DNA of 64,000 nucleotides from Kocuria turfanensis (GCF_001580365.1 NZ_CP014480.1:2999981-3063980); one strand, 5' to 3'. Numbered from the stretch's first letter, positions 48,455 through 57,378 are shown. Notes: a model not told the origin generated them from the sequence alone. Made by a program: numbers and translations.

Positions 48455-49776
48455 CCGCCGCCGCGCACGGGCGGTCCCGGGCCGCCGGGGTCCTCGCCGA
48501 GATCCGCTCCCTGGCCGCTCCGCTGACGGGCGCCCCGGACCTCGACCGGCTCGTCGAGCGCTGCGCCGGGGCCCGGTTCGTGGCCGTGGGGGAGGCCTCG
48601 CACGGCACCCACGAGTACTACCGGTGGCGGGCGCTGCTCAGCCGCCGGCTCATCGAGGAGCACGGCTTCACCTGGATCGGGGTGGAGGGCGACTGGCCCG
48701 ACTGCTGGCGGTTGAACCGGTGGGTGCGCGGACAGGCCGAGCAGGACCGGGACGCCCGCGGGGTCCTGGCCGGCTTCGGCCGCTGGCCCCGCTGGATGTG
48801 GGCGAACGAGGAGGTCGCCGAGTTCCTCGACTGGCTGCGGGAGGAGAACGCGCGCCGGCCGGAGGCGGAGCAGGTGGGCTTCTACGGCCTGGACGTCTAC
48901 TCGCTGTGGGACTCGCTGCGGGAGATCATCACCTGGCTCGAGGCCAACGCCCCCGAGGCCCTGCCGGCCGCGCTGCAGGCGTGGCAGTGCTTCGTCCCGT
49001 TCCACGAGGACCCGCACGAGTACGCGTGGAGCACCCGGATCGTGCCCGAGAGCTGCGAGGCCGACGTCGTCGCCCTCCTGGCGGAGGTCCGCCGGCGCAC
49101 GCTCGGCCGGCTGGAGGAGGACCCCGCCGCGTTCGACGTCGCGCTCAACGCCATGGTCGCCACCGACGCCGAGCGCTACTACCGCACCATGGTCCGCGGG
49201 GACCGGCAGTCCTGGAACGTGCGCGACGAGCACATGGCGGACACGGCGGAGCTGCTCTCCCGGCACCACGGCCCCGGCGCCAAGGGGCTCGTGTGGGAGC
49301 ACAACTCGCACGTGGGAGACGCCCGGGCCACCGACATGTTCGACGCCGGGCTGGTCAACGTGGGACAGCTGCTGCGCGAGCGGCACAGCGCCCCCGAGGT
49401 GGTGCTCGTCGGCATGGCGGGCTGGAGCGGGACCGTGATCGCGGCGGAGTCCTGGGGGGAGGCCGAGGAGGTCGTGGCCGTGCCCGAGGCCCGGTCCGGC
49501 TCCTCCGAGGACCTCCTGCACCGGGCCCTCGGCGAGCCCGCGGTCCTCGTGTTCGGCCGGGACCGCTCCGGGGCCTGGCTGTCAGGACGGTTCGGCCACC
49601 GGGCCATCGGGGTGGTGTACCACCCGTGGCGCGAGGCCGGCAACTACGTCCCCACGCGCATGGGGGAGCGCTACGACGCCCTGCTCTGGTTCGAGGGGAC
49701 CTCCGCGCTGCGCCCGCTGAGCCACGAGCCGCCGCCGGAGGAGCCCGAGCTGGAGACCGAGCCCTCCGGCTTCTGA
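48451..49776 (+). CDS. Erythromycin esterase-like protein
   Basis: The 441-residue protein belongs to the erythromycin-esterase superfamily. It has AVGEASHGTHEYYRW (Glu and His of the active site), GVEGDWPDCWRLNRWV, GFYGLDVYSLWDS and WEHNSHVGDAR with the later His. Most chromosomal members do not confer macrolide resistance and have unknown targets. It overlaps the PRTase-hydrolase gene. In M. tuberculosis Rv2030c a PRTase and this domain are fused in one DosR-regulated protein, so the pairing here recalls that. An acidic Pro/Glu tail ends the protein. Confidence 0.85.
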   Translation: MTAAAHGRSRAAGVLAEIRSLAAPLTGAPDLDRLVERCAGARFVAVGEASHGTHEYYRWRALLSRRLIEEHGFTWIGVEGDWPDCWRLNRWVRGQAEQDRDARGVLAGFGRWPRWMWANEEVAEFLDWLREENARRPEAEQVGFYGLDVYSLWDSLREIITWLEANAPEALPAALQAWQCFVPFHEDPHEYAWSTRIVPESCEADVVALLAEVRRRTLGRLEEDPAAFDVALNAMVATDAERYYRTMVRGDRQSWNVRDEHMADTAELLSRHHGPGAKGLVWEHNSHVGDARATDMFDAGLVNVGQLLRERHSAPEVVLVGMAGWSGTVIAAESWGEAEEVVAVPEARSGSSEDLLHRALGEPAVLVFGRDRSGAWLSGRFGHRAIGVVYHPWREAGNYVPTRMGERYDALLWFEGTSALRPLSHEPPPEEPELETEPSGF

Positions 49777-49798
49777 GGCCCGCGGCGCCGGGGGCGGA

Positions 49799-50302
49799 TC
49801 AGACGCCGCTGCTCTCGCGCCGCGCCGGGTCCGCCGCGGCCGGTGCGGGGCGCTCCTGGAAGAACCGGCGGTGGCCCAGGACCAGCACCACGGCCAGGCC
49901 CACGCCCACGGCGACGAACGTCATGGTGGTCTCGCTGGAGGCGAAGCTGCGGCCGATGGCGTAGAACAGGGTGAAGAGCCCGCCCAGCATCACCCCGTTG
50001 GTCAGCACCTTGTTGCGCTTCTCGAGCACGAGGCTGAGCACGAGCTGCAGCACGGCCGCACCCAGGGCCACGACGCCGACGTTGCGGTGGTACACCTGCT
50101 GCTCCTCCTGCCACTGCGCCATCCGCTGGTTGAACTCCCGCTCCTGCTCCCGCTGCTCCTCGGTGAGCTCGCCGGGCCCTGCCCCGTACTCCATCTCCAC
50201 GGGATAGTCGGGCATGTCCGGCCCGGGGTAGAAGGTCTGGATCCCCAGGCCGACGAACAGGGCCAGCAGGGCCCCCAGGAAGAACGTGTAGACGATCTTC
50301 AT
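49799..50302 (-). CDS. Three-helix membrane protein, paralog B
   Basis: The 167-residue protein starts MKIVYTFFLGALLALFVGLG. It has a charged loop (ELTEEQREQEREFNQRMAQW) and two more membrane regions with NGVMLGGLFTLFYAIGRS. It is the paralog of the protein at 46280-46834 and stands on the other side of the PRTase and esterase genes, in the same orientation. GTG at 50305 is an adjacent alternative start; GGAG lies upstream of both. The function is unknown. Confidence 0.7.
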   Translation of the reverse strand: MKIVYTFFLGALLALFVGLGIQTFYPGPDMPDYPVEMEYGAGPGELTEEQREQEREFNQRMAQWQEEQQVYHRNVGVVALGAAVLQLVLSLVLEKRNKVLTNGVMLGGLFTLFYAIGRSFASSETTMTFVAVGVGLAVVLVLGHRRFFQERPAPAAADPARRESSGV

Positions 50303-50387
50303 CACGGTGTTCTCCACGGCAGGCGCCCCGATCTGTCCCCTCCCGGGCCGGTCGCCGGACGGCGGCGGGTCCCGCGGGGATGCCCCG

Positions 50388-50399
50388 ATTATCGACCCG
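50388..50399 (-). promoter_or_regulatory. Promoter element of membrane paralog B
   Basis: CGGGTCGATAAT on the minus strand is identical to the -10 region of paralog A and lies at nearly the same distance (about 86-97 bp) from the start. The -35 is weaker. Confidence 0.55.
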
Positions 50400-50445
50400 C
50401 CGTGCCCGGCACCACCAGACCCGCCCCGCACCGGGGGGACGACCG

Positions 50446-52350
50446 TCACCGGGCGGAGGGCCCTCGCTCACGGCGCGGTCCGCCCAGGGCGCGCAGGGCG
50501 TTGAGGATGGCCAGGAGATCCACCACCTCCTGGCTGAGGGCCCCCACGATCGCCGGGATCGCCCCGGTGGCGGCCACGAGCATGAGCACCACGGACAGGG
50601 CGATGCCCAGCCAGATGCTCTGCAGCGCCACCCGCACGGTGCGCCGGCCGATCCGCACCGCGCCCGCCGTCCGGGCGAGGTCCTCGGTGAGGACGACGAC
50701 GTCGGCGGACTCGCTGGCGGCCGTGGCGCCCCGGGCGCCCATCGCGACGCCGACGTCGGCGGCGGCGAGCACGGGGGCGTCGTTGACGCCGTCGCCGACC
50801 ATGAGCACCGGGCGCTCCGGGGCGTCCCGGACGGCGCGGACCTTGTCCTCGGGCAGGCACTCGGGCAGCACCCGGGAGATGCCCAGCGCCGCGGCGACGT
50901 GCTCCACGGTGGCGCGGGCGTCGCCGCTGAGCACGAGGATCTCCCGCACCCCGAGCCGGGTGAGGTCGGCCATCGTGGCGGCGGCGTCCTCGCGCACCTG
51001 GTCGCTCATCACCAGGGTGCCGGCGAAGCGGCCGTCCACGGCCACGTAGACGGCCAGCTCACCGGGGCCCAGGGCCTGCTCCGCCACGTCCGGGGCGCCG
51101 CGGGCAACGTGGGCGGGCTTGCCGACCACCACCCGGCGCCCGGCCACGGTGGCGGTGACCCCGTGGGTGGCCTCCTCGTGGGCGTCCTCGGCCGGGACCG
51201 GGGCCAGCCCCCGGGCGAGCGCGGCCTCCCGGACCGAGGCCGCGAGCACGTGGGAGGAGTACTGCTCGGCCGAGGCGGCCAGGAGCAGCAGCTCGTCCGG
51301 GCGGAACGGGGGACGGGCGTGCACGGCCAGCAGCTCGGGGCGGCCGTAGGTGATGGTGCCGGTCTTGTCGAAGGCGGCCGTGCGCACCGTCGCGAGCCGC
51401 TCCAGGGTGCCGGCGTTCTTGATGATGACGCCGTTGCGGGCGGCCCGGCTCATGCCGCCCAGGAACGCCACGGGCGCCGCGATCAGCAGCGGGCAGGGGG
51501 TGGCCACCACGAGGACCTCGGCGAAGACCACCGGGTCCCCGTGGTACCACCAGGCCAGGCCGGCCACCAGGAAGGCGAACGCGGTGAAGGGCACGGCGTA
51601 GCGGTCGGCCAGCCGCACCACCGGCGCGCGGGACGTGGCGGCCTCGCGCACCATCGCCACGATCTGGGAGTACTGGCTGTCCGCCACGGTGGCGGTGGCC
51701 CGCAGCACCACGGCCCGCTGCTCGTTGAGGGCGCCGGAGAGCACCGCCTCCCCGGCGCGGCGGGTCACGGGCAGGCTCTCCCCGGTGATGGAGGACTCGT
51801 CGAAGTCGGCGTCCGCGCCGACCAGCTCCCCGTCCACGGGCACGACCTCGGCCGGGCGGACCATCAGCTCGTCCCCGGGGCGGACCTCCTCGACCGGGAC
51901 GTCCTGGACCGACCCGTCCGGGCGCCTCCGGTGGGCGAGGACCGGGGCGCGCTCCAGCAGCGCGTTGAGCTCCTTGCGGGCCCGGTTCGCGGCGTAGTCC
52001 TCCAGGGCCTGCCCGCCGGTGAGCATGAGGACGACCACGAGGGACGCCAGGTGCTCCCCGACCGCCACGGTGGAGCCGATCGCGGTGACGGCCAGCAGGT
52101 CCACTCCCCAGTGCCCGGCGAGGACGTCCTCGACCATGCCCCACGCCACCCGGGCGGCCACGGCCAGCGCCCAGCCCGAGCCCAGCCACTGGGCCGGCAC
52201 CGGCTGCCCGGCGGCCAGCAGCCCCAGGACCACGGCGAGCACGGCCAGGGTCACGGCCACCAGCGGATAGCGCCGGGGGAACGCCAGCAACCGGCCGGCG
52301 CGGTCCGGGTCGACGTCGGTGTCCGGGCGCGAGCCGACGGAGAGCGTCAT
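50446..52350 (-). CDS. P1B-type heavy-metal ATPase with a TPC motif
   Basis: The 634-residue transporter lacks an N-terminal metal-binding domain. Order: membrane helices to about residue 115, actuator with SSITGESLPVT, transmembrane metal motif ATPCPLL (residues 283-289), phosphorylation motif FDKTGTITYG (Asp 328) and VGDGVNDAPVLAAADV. The metal motif reads T-P-C, not the usual C-P-C, and the HP dipeptide is changed to H-V (SSHVLAA). The transported ion is therefore open; Ni, Fe or Co are possible rather than Cu or Zn. It overlaps the PEP synthase gene by 4 bp and is the last gene of a four-gene operon. Confidence 0.85.
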   Translation of the reverse strand: MTLSVGSRPDTDVDPDRAGRLLAFPRRYPLVAVTLAVLAVVLGLLAAGQPVPAQWLGSGWALAVAARVAWGMVEDVLAGHWGVDLLAVTAIGSTVAVGEHLASLVVVLMLTGGQALEDYAANRARKELNALLERAPVLAHRRRPDGSVQDVPVEEVRPGDELMVRPAEVVPVDGELVGADADFDESSITGESLPVTRRAGEAVLSGALNEQRAVVLRATATVADSQYSQIVAMVREAATSRAPVVRLADRYAVPFTAFAFLVAGLAWWYHGDPVVFAEVLVVATPCPLLIAAPVAFLGGMSRAARNGVIIKNAGTLERLATVRTAAFDKTGTITYGRPELLAVHARPPFRPDELLLLAASAEQYSSHVLAASVREAALARGLAPVPAEDAHEEATHGVTATVAGRRVVVGKPAHVARGAPDVAEQALGPGELAVYVAVDGRFAGTLVMSDQVREDAAATMADLTRLGVREILVLSGDARATVEHVAAALGISRVLPECLPEDKVRAVRDAPERPVLMVGDGVNDAPVLAAADVGVAMGARGATAASESADVVVLTEDLARTAGAVRIGRRTVRVALQSIWLGIALSVVLMLVAATGAIPAIVGALSQEVVDLLAILNALRALGGPRRERGPSAR

Positions 52351-54767
52351 GACTCCATGGTCGCCCTGCGCCTCCTCGCGGGGTCGTGGCCGATCCGCTG
52401 CTCCGTCTCGGCGATGCGCCGCACGGTCCGGAGGAAGCTGTCCGGGTTCAGGGAGATCGAGTCGATGCCCTCCCGCACGAGGAACTCCGCGAAGTCCGGG
52501 TGGTTGCTGGGCCCCTGACCGCAGATGCCGATCGGGATGCCCGCGGCGTGGGCCTTGCGGATCGCCTCGCTGATCATCCGGGTCACGGCCTCGTCGCGCT
52601 CGTCGAACAGCGCGCGCAGGGCCTCGGCGTCCCGGTCCACGCCCAGGACGAGCTGCGTGAGGTCGTTGGAGCCGATGGAGAAGCCGTCGAACCGCGTGGC
52701 GAACTGCTCGGCGAGGACCACGTTGGAGGGGATCTCGCACATCATGTAGACCTTCAGCCCGTGCCGCCCGCGCTCGAGCCCGTGCTCGGCCATCGTCGCC
52801 AGGACCCGGTCCGCCTCCGCCACGGTGCGGCAGAACGGGACCATGACCACCACGTTGTCGAAGCCGATGCGCTCGCGCACCCTGCGCAGGGCCCGGCACT
52901 CGAGGGCGAAGCCCTCGCGGTACCGGGGGTCGTAGTAGCGGGACGCCCCGCGGAAGCCGAGCATCGGGTTCTCCTCGGCCTCCTCGAACGCGGCCCCGCC
53001 GACCAGGTGGGCGTACTCGTTGGTCTTGAAGTCGCTCAGCCGCACGACCACGGGGCGCGGGTGGTAGGGGGCGGCGAGCTTGGCCAGGCCCAGCGCCAGC
53101 GTCTGCACGAAGTACTCCGGGCCGTCGGGGAAGCCCGCGGTGAGCTCGGCGATCCGGCGCCGGTCTCCCGCGTCCGCGACCCGCTCCGGGTGGACCAGGG
53201 CCATGGGGTGGGCCCGCACGATGTTGTTCACCACGAACTCCATCCGGGCCAGGCCCACGCCGTCGGCCGGCAGCCGCCACCAGCGGAACGCCGCGGCGGG
53301 GCTGGCCACGTTGACCATCACGGCGGTGCGCGTCCCGGGCAGCGCCCCGAGGTCGACCTCCTCCACCGTGAACGGGAGCCGGCCCTCGTAGACGGTGCCC
53401 CGGTCGCCCTCCGCGCAGGAGACGGTCAGCTCCTGGCCGTCCGCGACCCGGCGGGAGGCGTCGCCGGTGCCGACGACGGCCGGCAGGCCCAGCTCCCGGC
53501 TCACGATCGCGGCGTGGCTGGTGGGCCCGCCGTGGTCGGTGACGATCCCGGCGGCGCGCTTCATCACCGGCACCCAGTCCGGGTCCGTCATCTCGGTGAC
53601 GAGGACCGCGCCGTCGCGGAAGGACTCGATGTCCGCGGCGGTCCGGACCACGCAGGCCGGGCCGCCGGCCACGGCGTCGCCGACGGCCGAGCCCACGGCG
53701 AGCACCCGCCCCTTCCGCTGCAGGTGGTGGATCGTGAAGCGGGTCGCGCTGCGCCCGGCCTGGACGGTCTCCGGCCGTGCCTGCAGCAGGAACAGCTCAC
53801 CCGTGGGACCGTCCTTCGCCCACTCCATGTCCATCGGGCGGCCGTAGTGCGCCTCGACGAGCGCGGCCCAGCGGCCCAGCCGCAGGACGTCGGCGTCGTC
53901 GAGCACCCACGCCGCCCGCTCGGCGGAGGAGGTCTCCTCGAGCCGGGTGCCGGCGGGGGCGTGGGGGTCGCGGACGAGCTTGTGCAGCTTGGCGCCGCGG
54001 GTCCGCTCCACGACCGGGGCCTCGGCGACGTCGAGGAGGGGTTTGAAGACCAGGTACTTGTCCGGGTCCACGGTGCCCTGCACCACGGTCTCGCCGAGGC
54101 CCCACGCGGCGCTGATCACCGCCACGTGCGGGAAACCGCTCTCGGTGTCGATGGAGAACATCACCCCGGATGCGCCCAGGTCCGCCCGCACCATCTTCTG
54201 GACCCCGACGGACAGGGCGATCGTGAGGTGGTCGAAGCCCTTGAGCTCCCGGTAGCTGATGGCGCGGTCCGTGAAGAGCGAGGCGTAGCACCGCCGGCAG
54301 GCCGCCAGCAGCTGCTCCTCGCCGACCACGTGCAGGTACGTCTCCTGCTGGCCGGCGAAGCTGGCGTCCGGCAGGTCCTCCGCCGTGGCGCTGCTGCGCA
54401 CCGCCACGGACAGGTCCGCGCGGCCGGTGCGCGCGCAGAGCTCCCGGTAGGCGCGGCGGATCTGCCGGGCCGTGTCCTCGGGGAACTCGCCGCGCAGGAA
54501 CAGCTCGCGGACCGCGGCGCCGGTCTCCCGCAGCGTCGCACGACCCGCCCGGTGCTCCTCGAGCCGCTCCCGCAGGGCCGGGCCGATCCCGTTGGCCGCC
54601 GCGTACGCCCGGTAGGTGTCCGCGGAGGTCGCGAAGCCTCCCGGCACGCGGACCCCCTGGGCCGTCAGCTCGCGCACCATCTCCCCGAGGGAGGCGTTCT
54701 TGCCGCCCACCCGGGCGACGTCCGCCATCCCGAGCTCCTCGAACCGGAACACCTGGGGCGCGCCCAC
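52347..54767 (-). CDS. ppsA: Phosphoenolpyruvate synthase
   Basis: PEP synthase converts pyruvate and ATP to PEP, AMP and phosphate. The 806-residue protein has the N-terminal ATP-binding half (GGKNASLGEMVREL, SSATAEDLPDASFAGQQETYL), the phospho-His in TDHGGPTSHAAIVSRELG, and the C-terminal PEP-binding barrel with ICGQGPSNHPDFAEF and Cys active site. Start is GTG 54767, one base after the upstream stop, with GGAGC upstream. Its stop overlaps the ATPase start. An energy-saving or gluconeogenic role under starvation is likely. Confidence 0.92.
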   Translation of the reverse strand: MGAPQVFRFEELGMADVARVGGKNASLGEMVRELTAQGVRVPGGFATSADTYRAYAAANGIGPALRERLEEHRAGRATLRETGAAVRELFLRGEFPEDTARQIRRAYRELCARTGRADLSVAVRSSATAEDLPDASFAGQQETYLHVVGEEQLLAACRRCYASLFTDRAISYRELKGFDHLTIALSVGVQKMVRADLGASGVMFSIDTESGFPHVAVISAAWGLGETVVQGTVDPDKYLVFKPLLDVAEAPVVERTRGAKLHKLVRDPHAPAGTRLEETSSAERAAWVLDDADVLRLGRWAALVEAHYGRPMDMEWAKDGPTGELFLLQARPETVQAGRSATRFTIHHLQRKGRVLAVGSAVGDAVAGGPACVVRTAADIESFRDGAVLVTEMTDPDWVPVMKRAAGIVTDHGGPTSHAAIVSRELGLPAVVGTGDASRRVADGQELTVSCAEGDRGTVYEGRLPFTVEEVDLGALPGTRTAVMVNVASPAAAFRWWRLPADGVGLARMEFVVNNIVRAHPMALVHPERVADAGDRRRIAELTAGFPDGPEYFVQTLALGLAKLAAPYHPRPVVVRLSDFKTNEYAHLVGGAAFEEAEENPMLGFRGASRYYDPRYREGFALECRALRRVRERIGFDNVVVMVPFCRTVAEADRVLATMAEHGLERGRHGLKVYMMCEIPSNVVLAEQFATRFDGFSIGSNDLTQLVLGVDRDAEALRALFDERDEAVTRMISEAIRKAHAAGIPIGICGQGPSNHPDFAEFLVREGIDSISLNPDSFLRTVRRIAETEQRIGHDPARRRRATMES

Positions 54768-54768
54768 G

Positions 54769-55194
54769 TCAGCTCCTCCGCGCGAGCAGCTCCGTGCAGG
54801 CCTGCACGCACCGTGCGCACGCCTCGGCCGCGAGCGCGCAGTGCTCGTAGACCTCGGCCCGGCGCAGACAGGCCTCCCGGCAGTCCCGGGCGGCGGCCCG
54901 GCAGGACTCCAGCAGCGGCACCAGCACGGCCCGGCCGTTCCCGGGCTCCGGGAAGCCGCGGCGGGCCAGCACCTGCGCGGTGGCGGTGCAGATCGACGCG
55001 CAGTCCTGCTCGGCGCGCAGGCACTCGCGCAGCTCCGCGACGGCGTCCTCCTCCACGCAGGCGTCGGCGGCGATCAGGCACACCTGGGCCGTCTCGACGC
55101 ACGCCTCGAGGCACTCGGACTCGGCCGAGCGCTCCTGGCGGGGGAGCTCCGGGGCGGCGGGGTGGGCCGTCAGGGCGCGGCGGATCGTGCTCAC
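54769..55194 (-). CDS. Cys-rich four-helix protein (DUF326/copper-storage-like)
   Basis: The 141-residue protein has about 14 cysteines spaced in helices: SECLEACVETAQVC, DACVEE, RECLRAEQDCASIC, then ESCRAAARDCREAC and HCALAAEACARCVQAC. This is the pattern of DUF326 four-helix bundles, of which some members (Csp type) store Cu(I) in the bundle core. GTG at 55194 has a textbook GGAGGAGAAG upstream; the longer TTG start at 55209 would place that site inside the gene. It lies between the STAS and ppsA genes, one base from ppsA, and shares an operon with a metal ATPase. Confidence 0.8.
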   Translation of the reverse strand: MSTIRRALTAHPAAPELPRQERSAESECLEACVETAQVCLIAADACVEEDAVAELRECLRAEQDCASICTATAQVLARRGFPEPGNGRAVLVPLLESCRAAARDCREACLRRAEVYEHCALAAEACARCVQACTELLARRS

Positions 55195-55239
55195 GGGCTT
55201 CTCCTCCAACGGGCGGGACCGGGGCGGGACGGACCCGGG

Positions 55240-55659
55240 TCAGCCGGCGAGCCGCGTCCGGGGCGCGGGGCGGCGCCGTGCGGGGTGCCGTGCGGGGTGC
55301 CGGGTGCCCGCGGGCTCGGGGGCGCCCGGGCCACGGCGGGCGGGCGTCCAGGTGGCGAGCCGGGTGACGGTGCCGTGGGCGGGCAGCTCGTCGGGCAGCA
55401 CGAACTCCACGGGCGGGGTGCCCTGCACGGCGTCGTCGTGCTCCGCGGCCCAGCGCAGCAGGTCCACGGCGGCGGGCTCGACGTGGTGGGCGGAGGTGGC
55501 GTCCACGATCACCGCGATCCCCGGCACCAGCGTGCGGGCACGGCGCACCAGCGGGCACAGCGCCCGGTGGTTGACCTCGGTGACGCACCCGGTGACGACG
55601 AGCCGGACGTGCCTGCCGTCCAGGTCGACCTGGACGAGAACGGACAGTTTGTGGTGCAT
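55240..55659 (-). CDS. STAS-domain-like protein
   Basis: The 139-residue protein opens with HHKLSVLVQVDLDGRHVRLVVTGCVTE and has VIVDATSAHHVEPAAVDLLRWA, the pattern of STAS domains. The usual phosphorylatable Ser after ...D is present near TSAHH. The last 35 residues are Arg/Pro-rich and probably disordered. It is the first gene of a minus-strand operon with the Cys-rich protein, PEP synthase and metal ATPase. A regulatory role by partner switching is possible. Confidence 0.62.
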   Translation of the reverse strand: MHHKLSVLVQVDLDGRHVRLVVTGCVTEVNHRALCPLVRRARTLVPGIAVIVDATSAHHVEPAAVDLLRWAAEHDDAVQGTPPVEFVLPDELPAHGTVTRLATWTPARRGPGAPEPAGTRHPARHPARRRPAPRTRLAG

Positions 55660-55716
55660 GTGGTTTCTCTCCCCGCAGCGCGTCGAACGTGGCCGGCTGC
55701 TCGGCCCCCGCACTCC

Positions 55717-55745
55717 ACGCTAGGGGACAGGTGACCTCCGTCACC
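55717..55745 (-). promoter_or_regulatory. Promoter with overlapping inverted repeat for the STAS-ppsA-ATPase operon
   Basis: TAGCGT (-10, + coordinates 55717-55722) lies about 17 bp from a TTGGTGAC -35. The -35 sits in a perfect inverted repeat GGTGAC-CTCC-GTCACC (55730-55745), a likely operator. The leader is about 50 nt with GGGGAGAG. Confidence 0.5.
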
Positions 55746-55804
55746 AAGGAATGCGGCCGTCCGGGCGCACATTTCTTCTACCGACGGGTAGCGGGGAGGG
55801 CGGC

Positions 55805-57166
55805 TCAGCCCAGCGGGGAGGGCATGCGCGTGGTGTCCGGGGCGAGCGGGTCGCTGCCCACCGTGCCGCGACCGCGGGCCAGCGCCGCCATGAGGTGGTA
55901 GACCACGAGCGTGGCGGCGGTGCCCAGGGCGATGCCCGCGAACTGCAGGCCGAAGGCCTCCCACGTGTAGTCGGCGATGCCGATGATCATGGCCACCGCG
56001 GCGGTGGTCAGGTTGACCGGGTTGGAGAAGTCCACGCGGTTCTGCACCCAGATCCGCACGCCCAGCATGCCGATCATCCCGTACAGCACCGTGGCCGCCC
56101 CGCCGAGGACGCCGGCGGGGACCGTGGCCACGGCGGCGCCGAACACGGGGAAGACGCTCAGCAGGACCGCCACGAGGGCGGCCACCCAGTAGGCCGCCGT
56201 CGAGTAGACGCGCGTGGCGGCCATGACGCCGATGTTCTCGGCGTAGGTCGTGGTCCCGGAGCCGCCGCCCGAGCCGGCGACCACGGTGGCCAGCCCGTCG
56301 GACATGATGGCCCGCCCGATCCAGGGGTCGAGGTCTTCGCCGGTCATGAGGGCCACCGACTTCACGTGCCCGATGTTCTCGGCCACCAGGACCAGGATCA
56401 CCGGGATGAACAGGCCCATGAGGGGCAGGTGGAACTCGGGGGCCTGGAACGGGGGCAGCCCGAAGAGGCCCTGCTCCCGCCACACGGTGCCGAGCACGGA
56501 GAAGTCCACCTCCCCGCGCAGCACCGCGGTGACGTAGCCGATGCACACGCCCAGCAGGATCGACAGGCGCCCGGGCAGGCCCCGGAAGAGCACCGAGATG
56601 AGGATGATGGAGGCCAGCGTCACGAGCGCGGTGACGGGAGCCTGCATGAAGTTGTCCTTGGCGGACGGGGCCAGGTTGAAGCCGATGAGCGCCACGATGG
56701 TGCCCGTGACCAGGGGCGGCATGAGCCGCTGCAGCCAGGACGTGCCCGCGAACTGCACCACGAGCCCGATCACGAACAGCGCCGCGCCGGCCATGAGGAC
56801 GCCGCCGAGGGCCCCGCCCGGGCCGTACTGGTTGGTCGAGGCGCTGATCGGGGCGATGAACGCGAAGGAGGACCCCAGGTAGGAGGGCACCCGTCCCGCC
56901 GTGATCACCAGGAAGAGGATCGTGCCCACCCCGGAGAAGAACAGCGTCGTGGAGGGCGGGAACCCGGTGATCAGCGGCACCAGGAAGGTGGCGCCGAACA
57001 TGGCCACCACGTGCTGCGCGCCGATGGTGACCGTCCGGGGCCAGGTGAGCCGTTCCCGGGGAGTGACGACCTCCCCGGGGGTGACGGTGCGCCCGTCGCC
57101 GTGCAGGCGCCAGCCCAGTCCGAGGCGGGCGGCGGTGGTGGTCTGTCCGGGCACGGGGGAACTCAT
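55805..57166 (-). CDS. Uracil/xanthine permease (NCS2 family)
   Basis: The 453-residue membrane protein imports nucleobases with protons. It has about twelve to fourteen helices and NCS2 motifs: QHVVAMFGATFLVPLITGF, the SFAFIAPISAS segment, the VLVAENIGHVKSVA helix with conserved Glu, and GGGSGTTTYAENIGVMA. It is more similar to the uracil-type (UraA) than to xanthine permeases, but the base is not proven. ATG at 57166 has GAGGAGA upstream. A TACAGT -10 lies at 57214-57219. Confidence 0.87.
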   Translation of the reverse strand: MSSPVPGQTTTAARLGLGWRLHGDGRTVTPGEVVTPRERLTWPRTVTIGAQHVVAMFGATFLVPLITGFPPSTTLFFSGVGTILFLVITAGRVPSYLGSSFAFIAPISASTNQYGPGGALGGVLMAGAALFVIGLVVQFAGTSWLQRLMPPLVTGTIVALIGFNLAPSAKDNFMQAPVTALVTLASIILISVLFRGLPGRLSILLGVCIGYVTAVLRGEVDFSVLGTVWREQGLFGLPPFQAPEFHLPLMGLFIPVILVLVAENIGHVKSVALMTGEDLDPWIGRAIMSDGLATVVAGSGGGSGTTTYAENIGVMAATRVYSTAAYWVAALVAVLLSVFPVFGAAVATVPAGVLGGAATVLYGMIGMLGVRIWVQNRVDFSNPVNLTTAAVAMIIGIADYTWEAFGLQFAGIALGTAATLVVYHLMAALARGRGTVGSDPLAPDTTRMPSPLG

Positions 57167-57213
57167 GCGGGTCTCCTCGACGGCGGGGTGCAGCCCGGAG
57201 CCGGGCCCCCACC

Positions 57214-57219
57214 ACTGTA
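57214..57219 (-). promoter_or_regulatory. -10 element of the NCS2 permease gene
   Basis: TACAGT on the minus strand predicts a leader of about 40 nt carrying GAGGAGA. Confidence 0.35.
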
Positions 57220-57308
57220 CTCGGTGCCCCGTGCGGGAGTGCTCGGGGCGCCGAGCGGCCGGAGAGGGGGCCCGGACCCGGGACACGGCACGTGTCGGAC
57301 GCCCTCCA

Positions 57309-57338
57309 TATGATCAGCACGGTGATGGAAACTATGAT
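57309..57338 (+). promoter_or_regulatory. AT-rich promoter region with two TATGAT copies
   Basis: TATGAT occurs at 57309-57314 and at 57333-57338, 24 bp apart. The second predicts a leader of about 35 nt before the ATG at 57379. The region is much AT-richer than its surroundings. Confidence 0.45.
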
Positions 57339-57378
57339 GGTGGCCGGTTCACCCCACCGGACGGACAGGAGTCGACAC

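Noticed and set aside
48451..49776. Macrolide resistance gene
   Set aside because: The erythromycin-esterase family is broad, and chromosomal actinobacterial members usually have other, unknown roles. Resistance cannot be claimed from this sequence.
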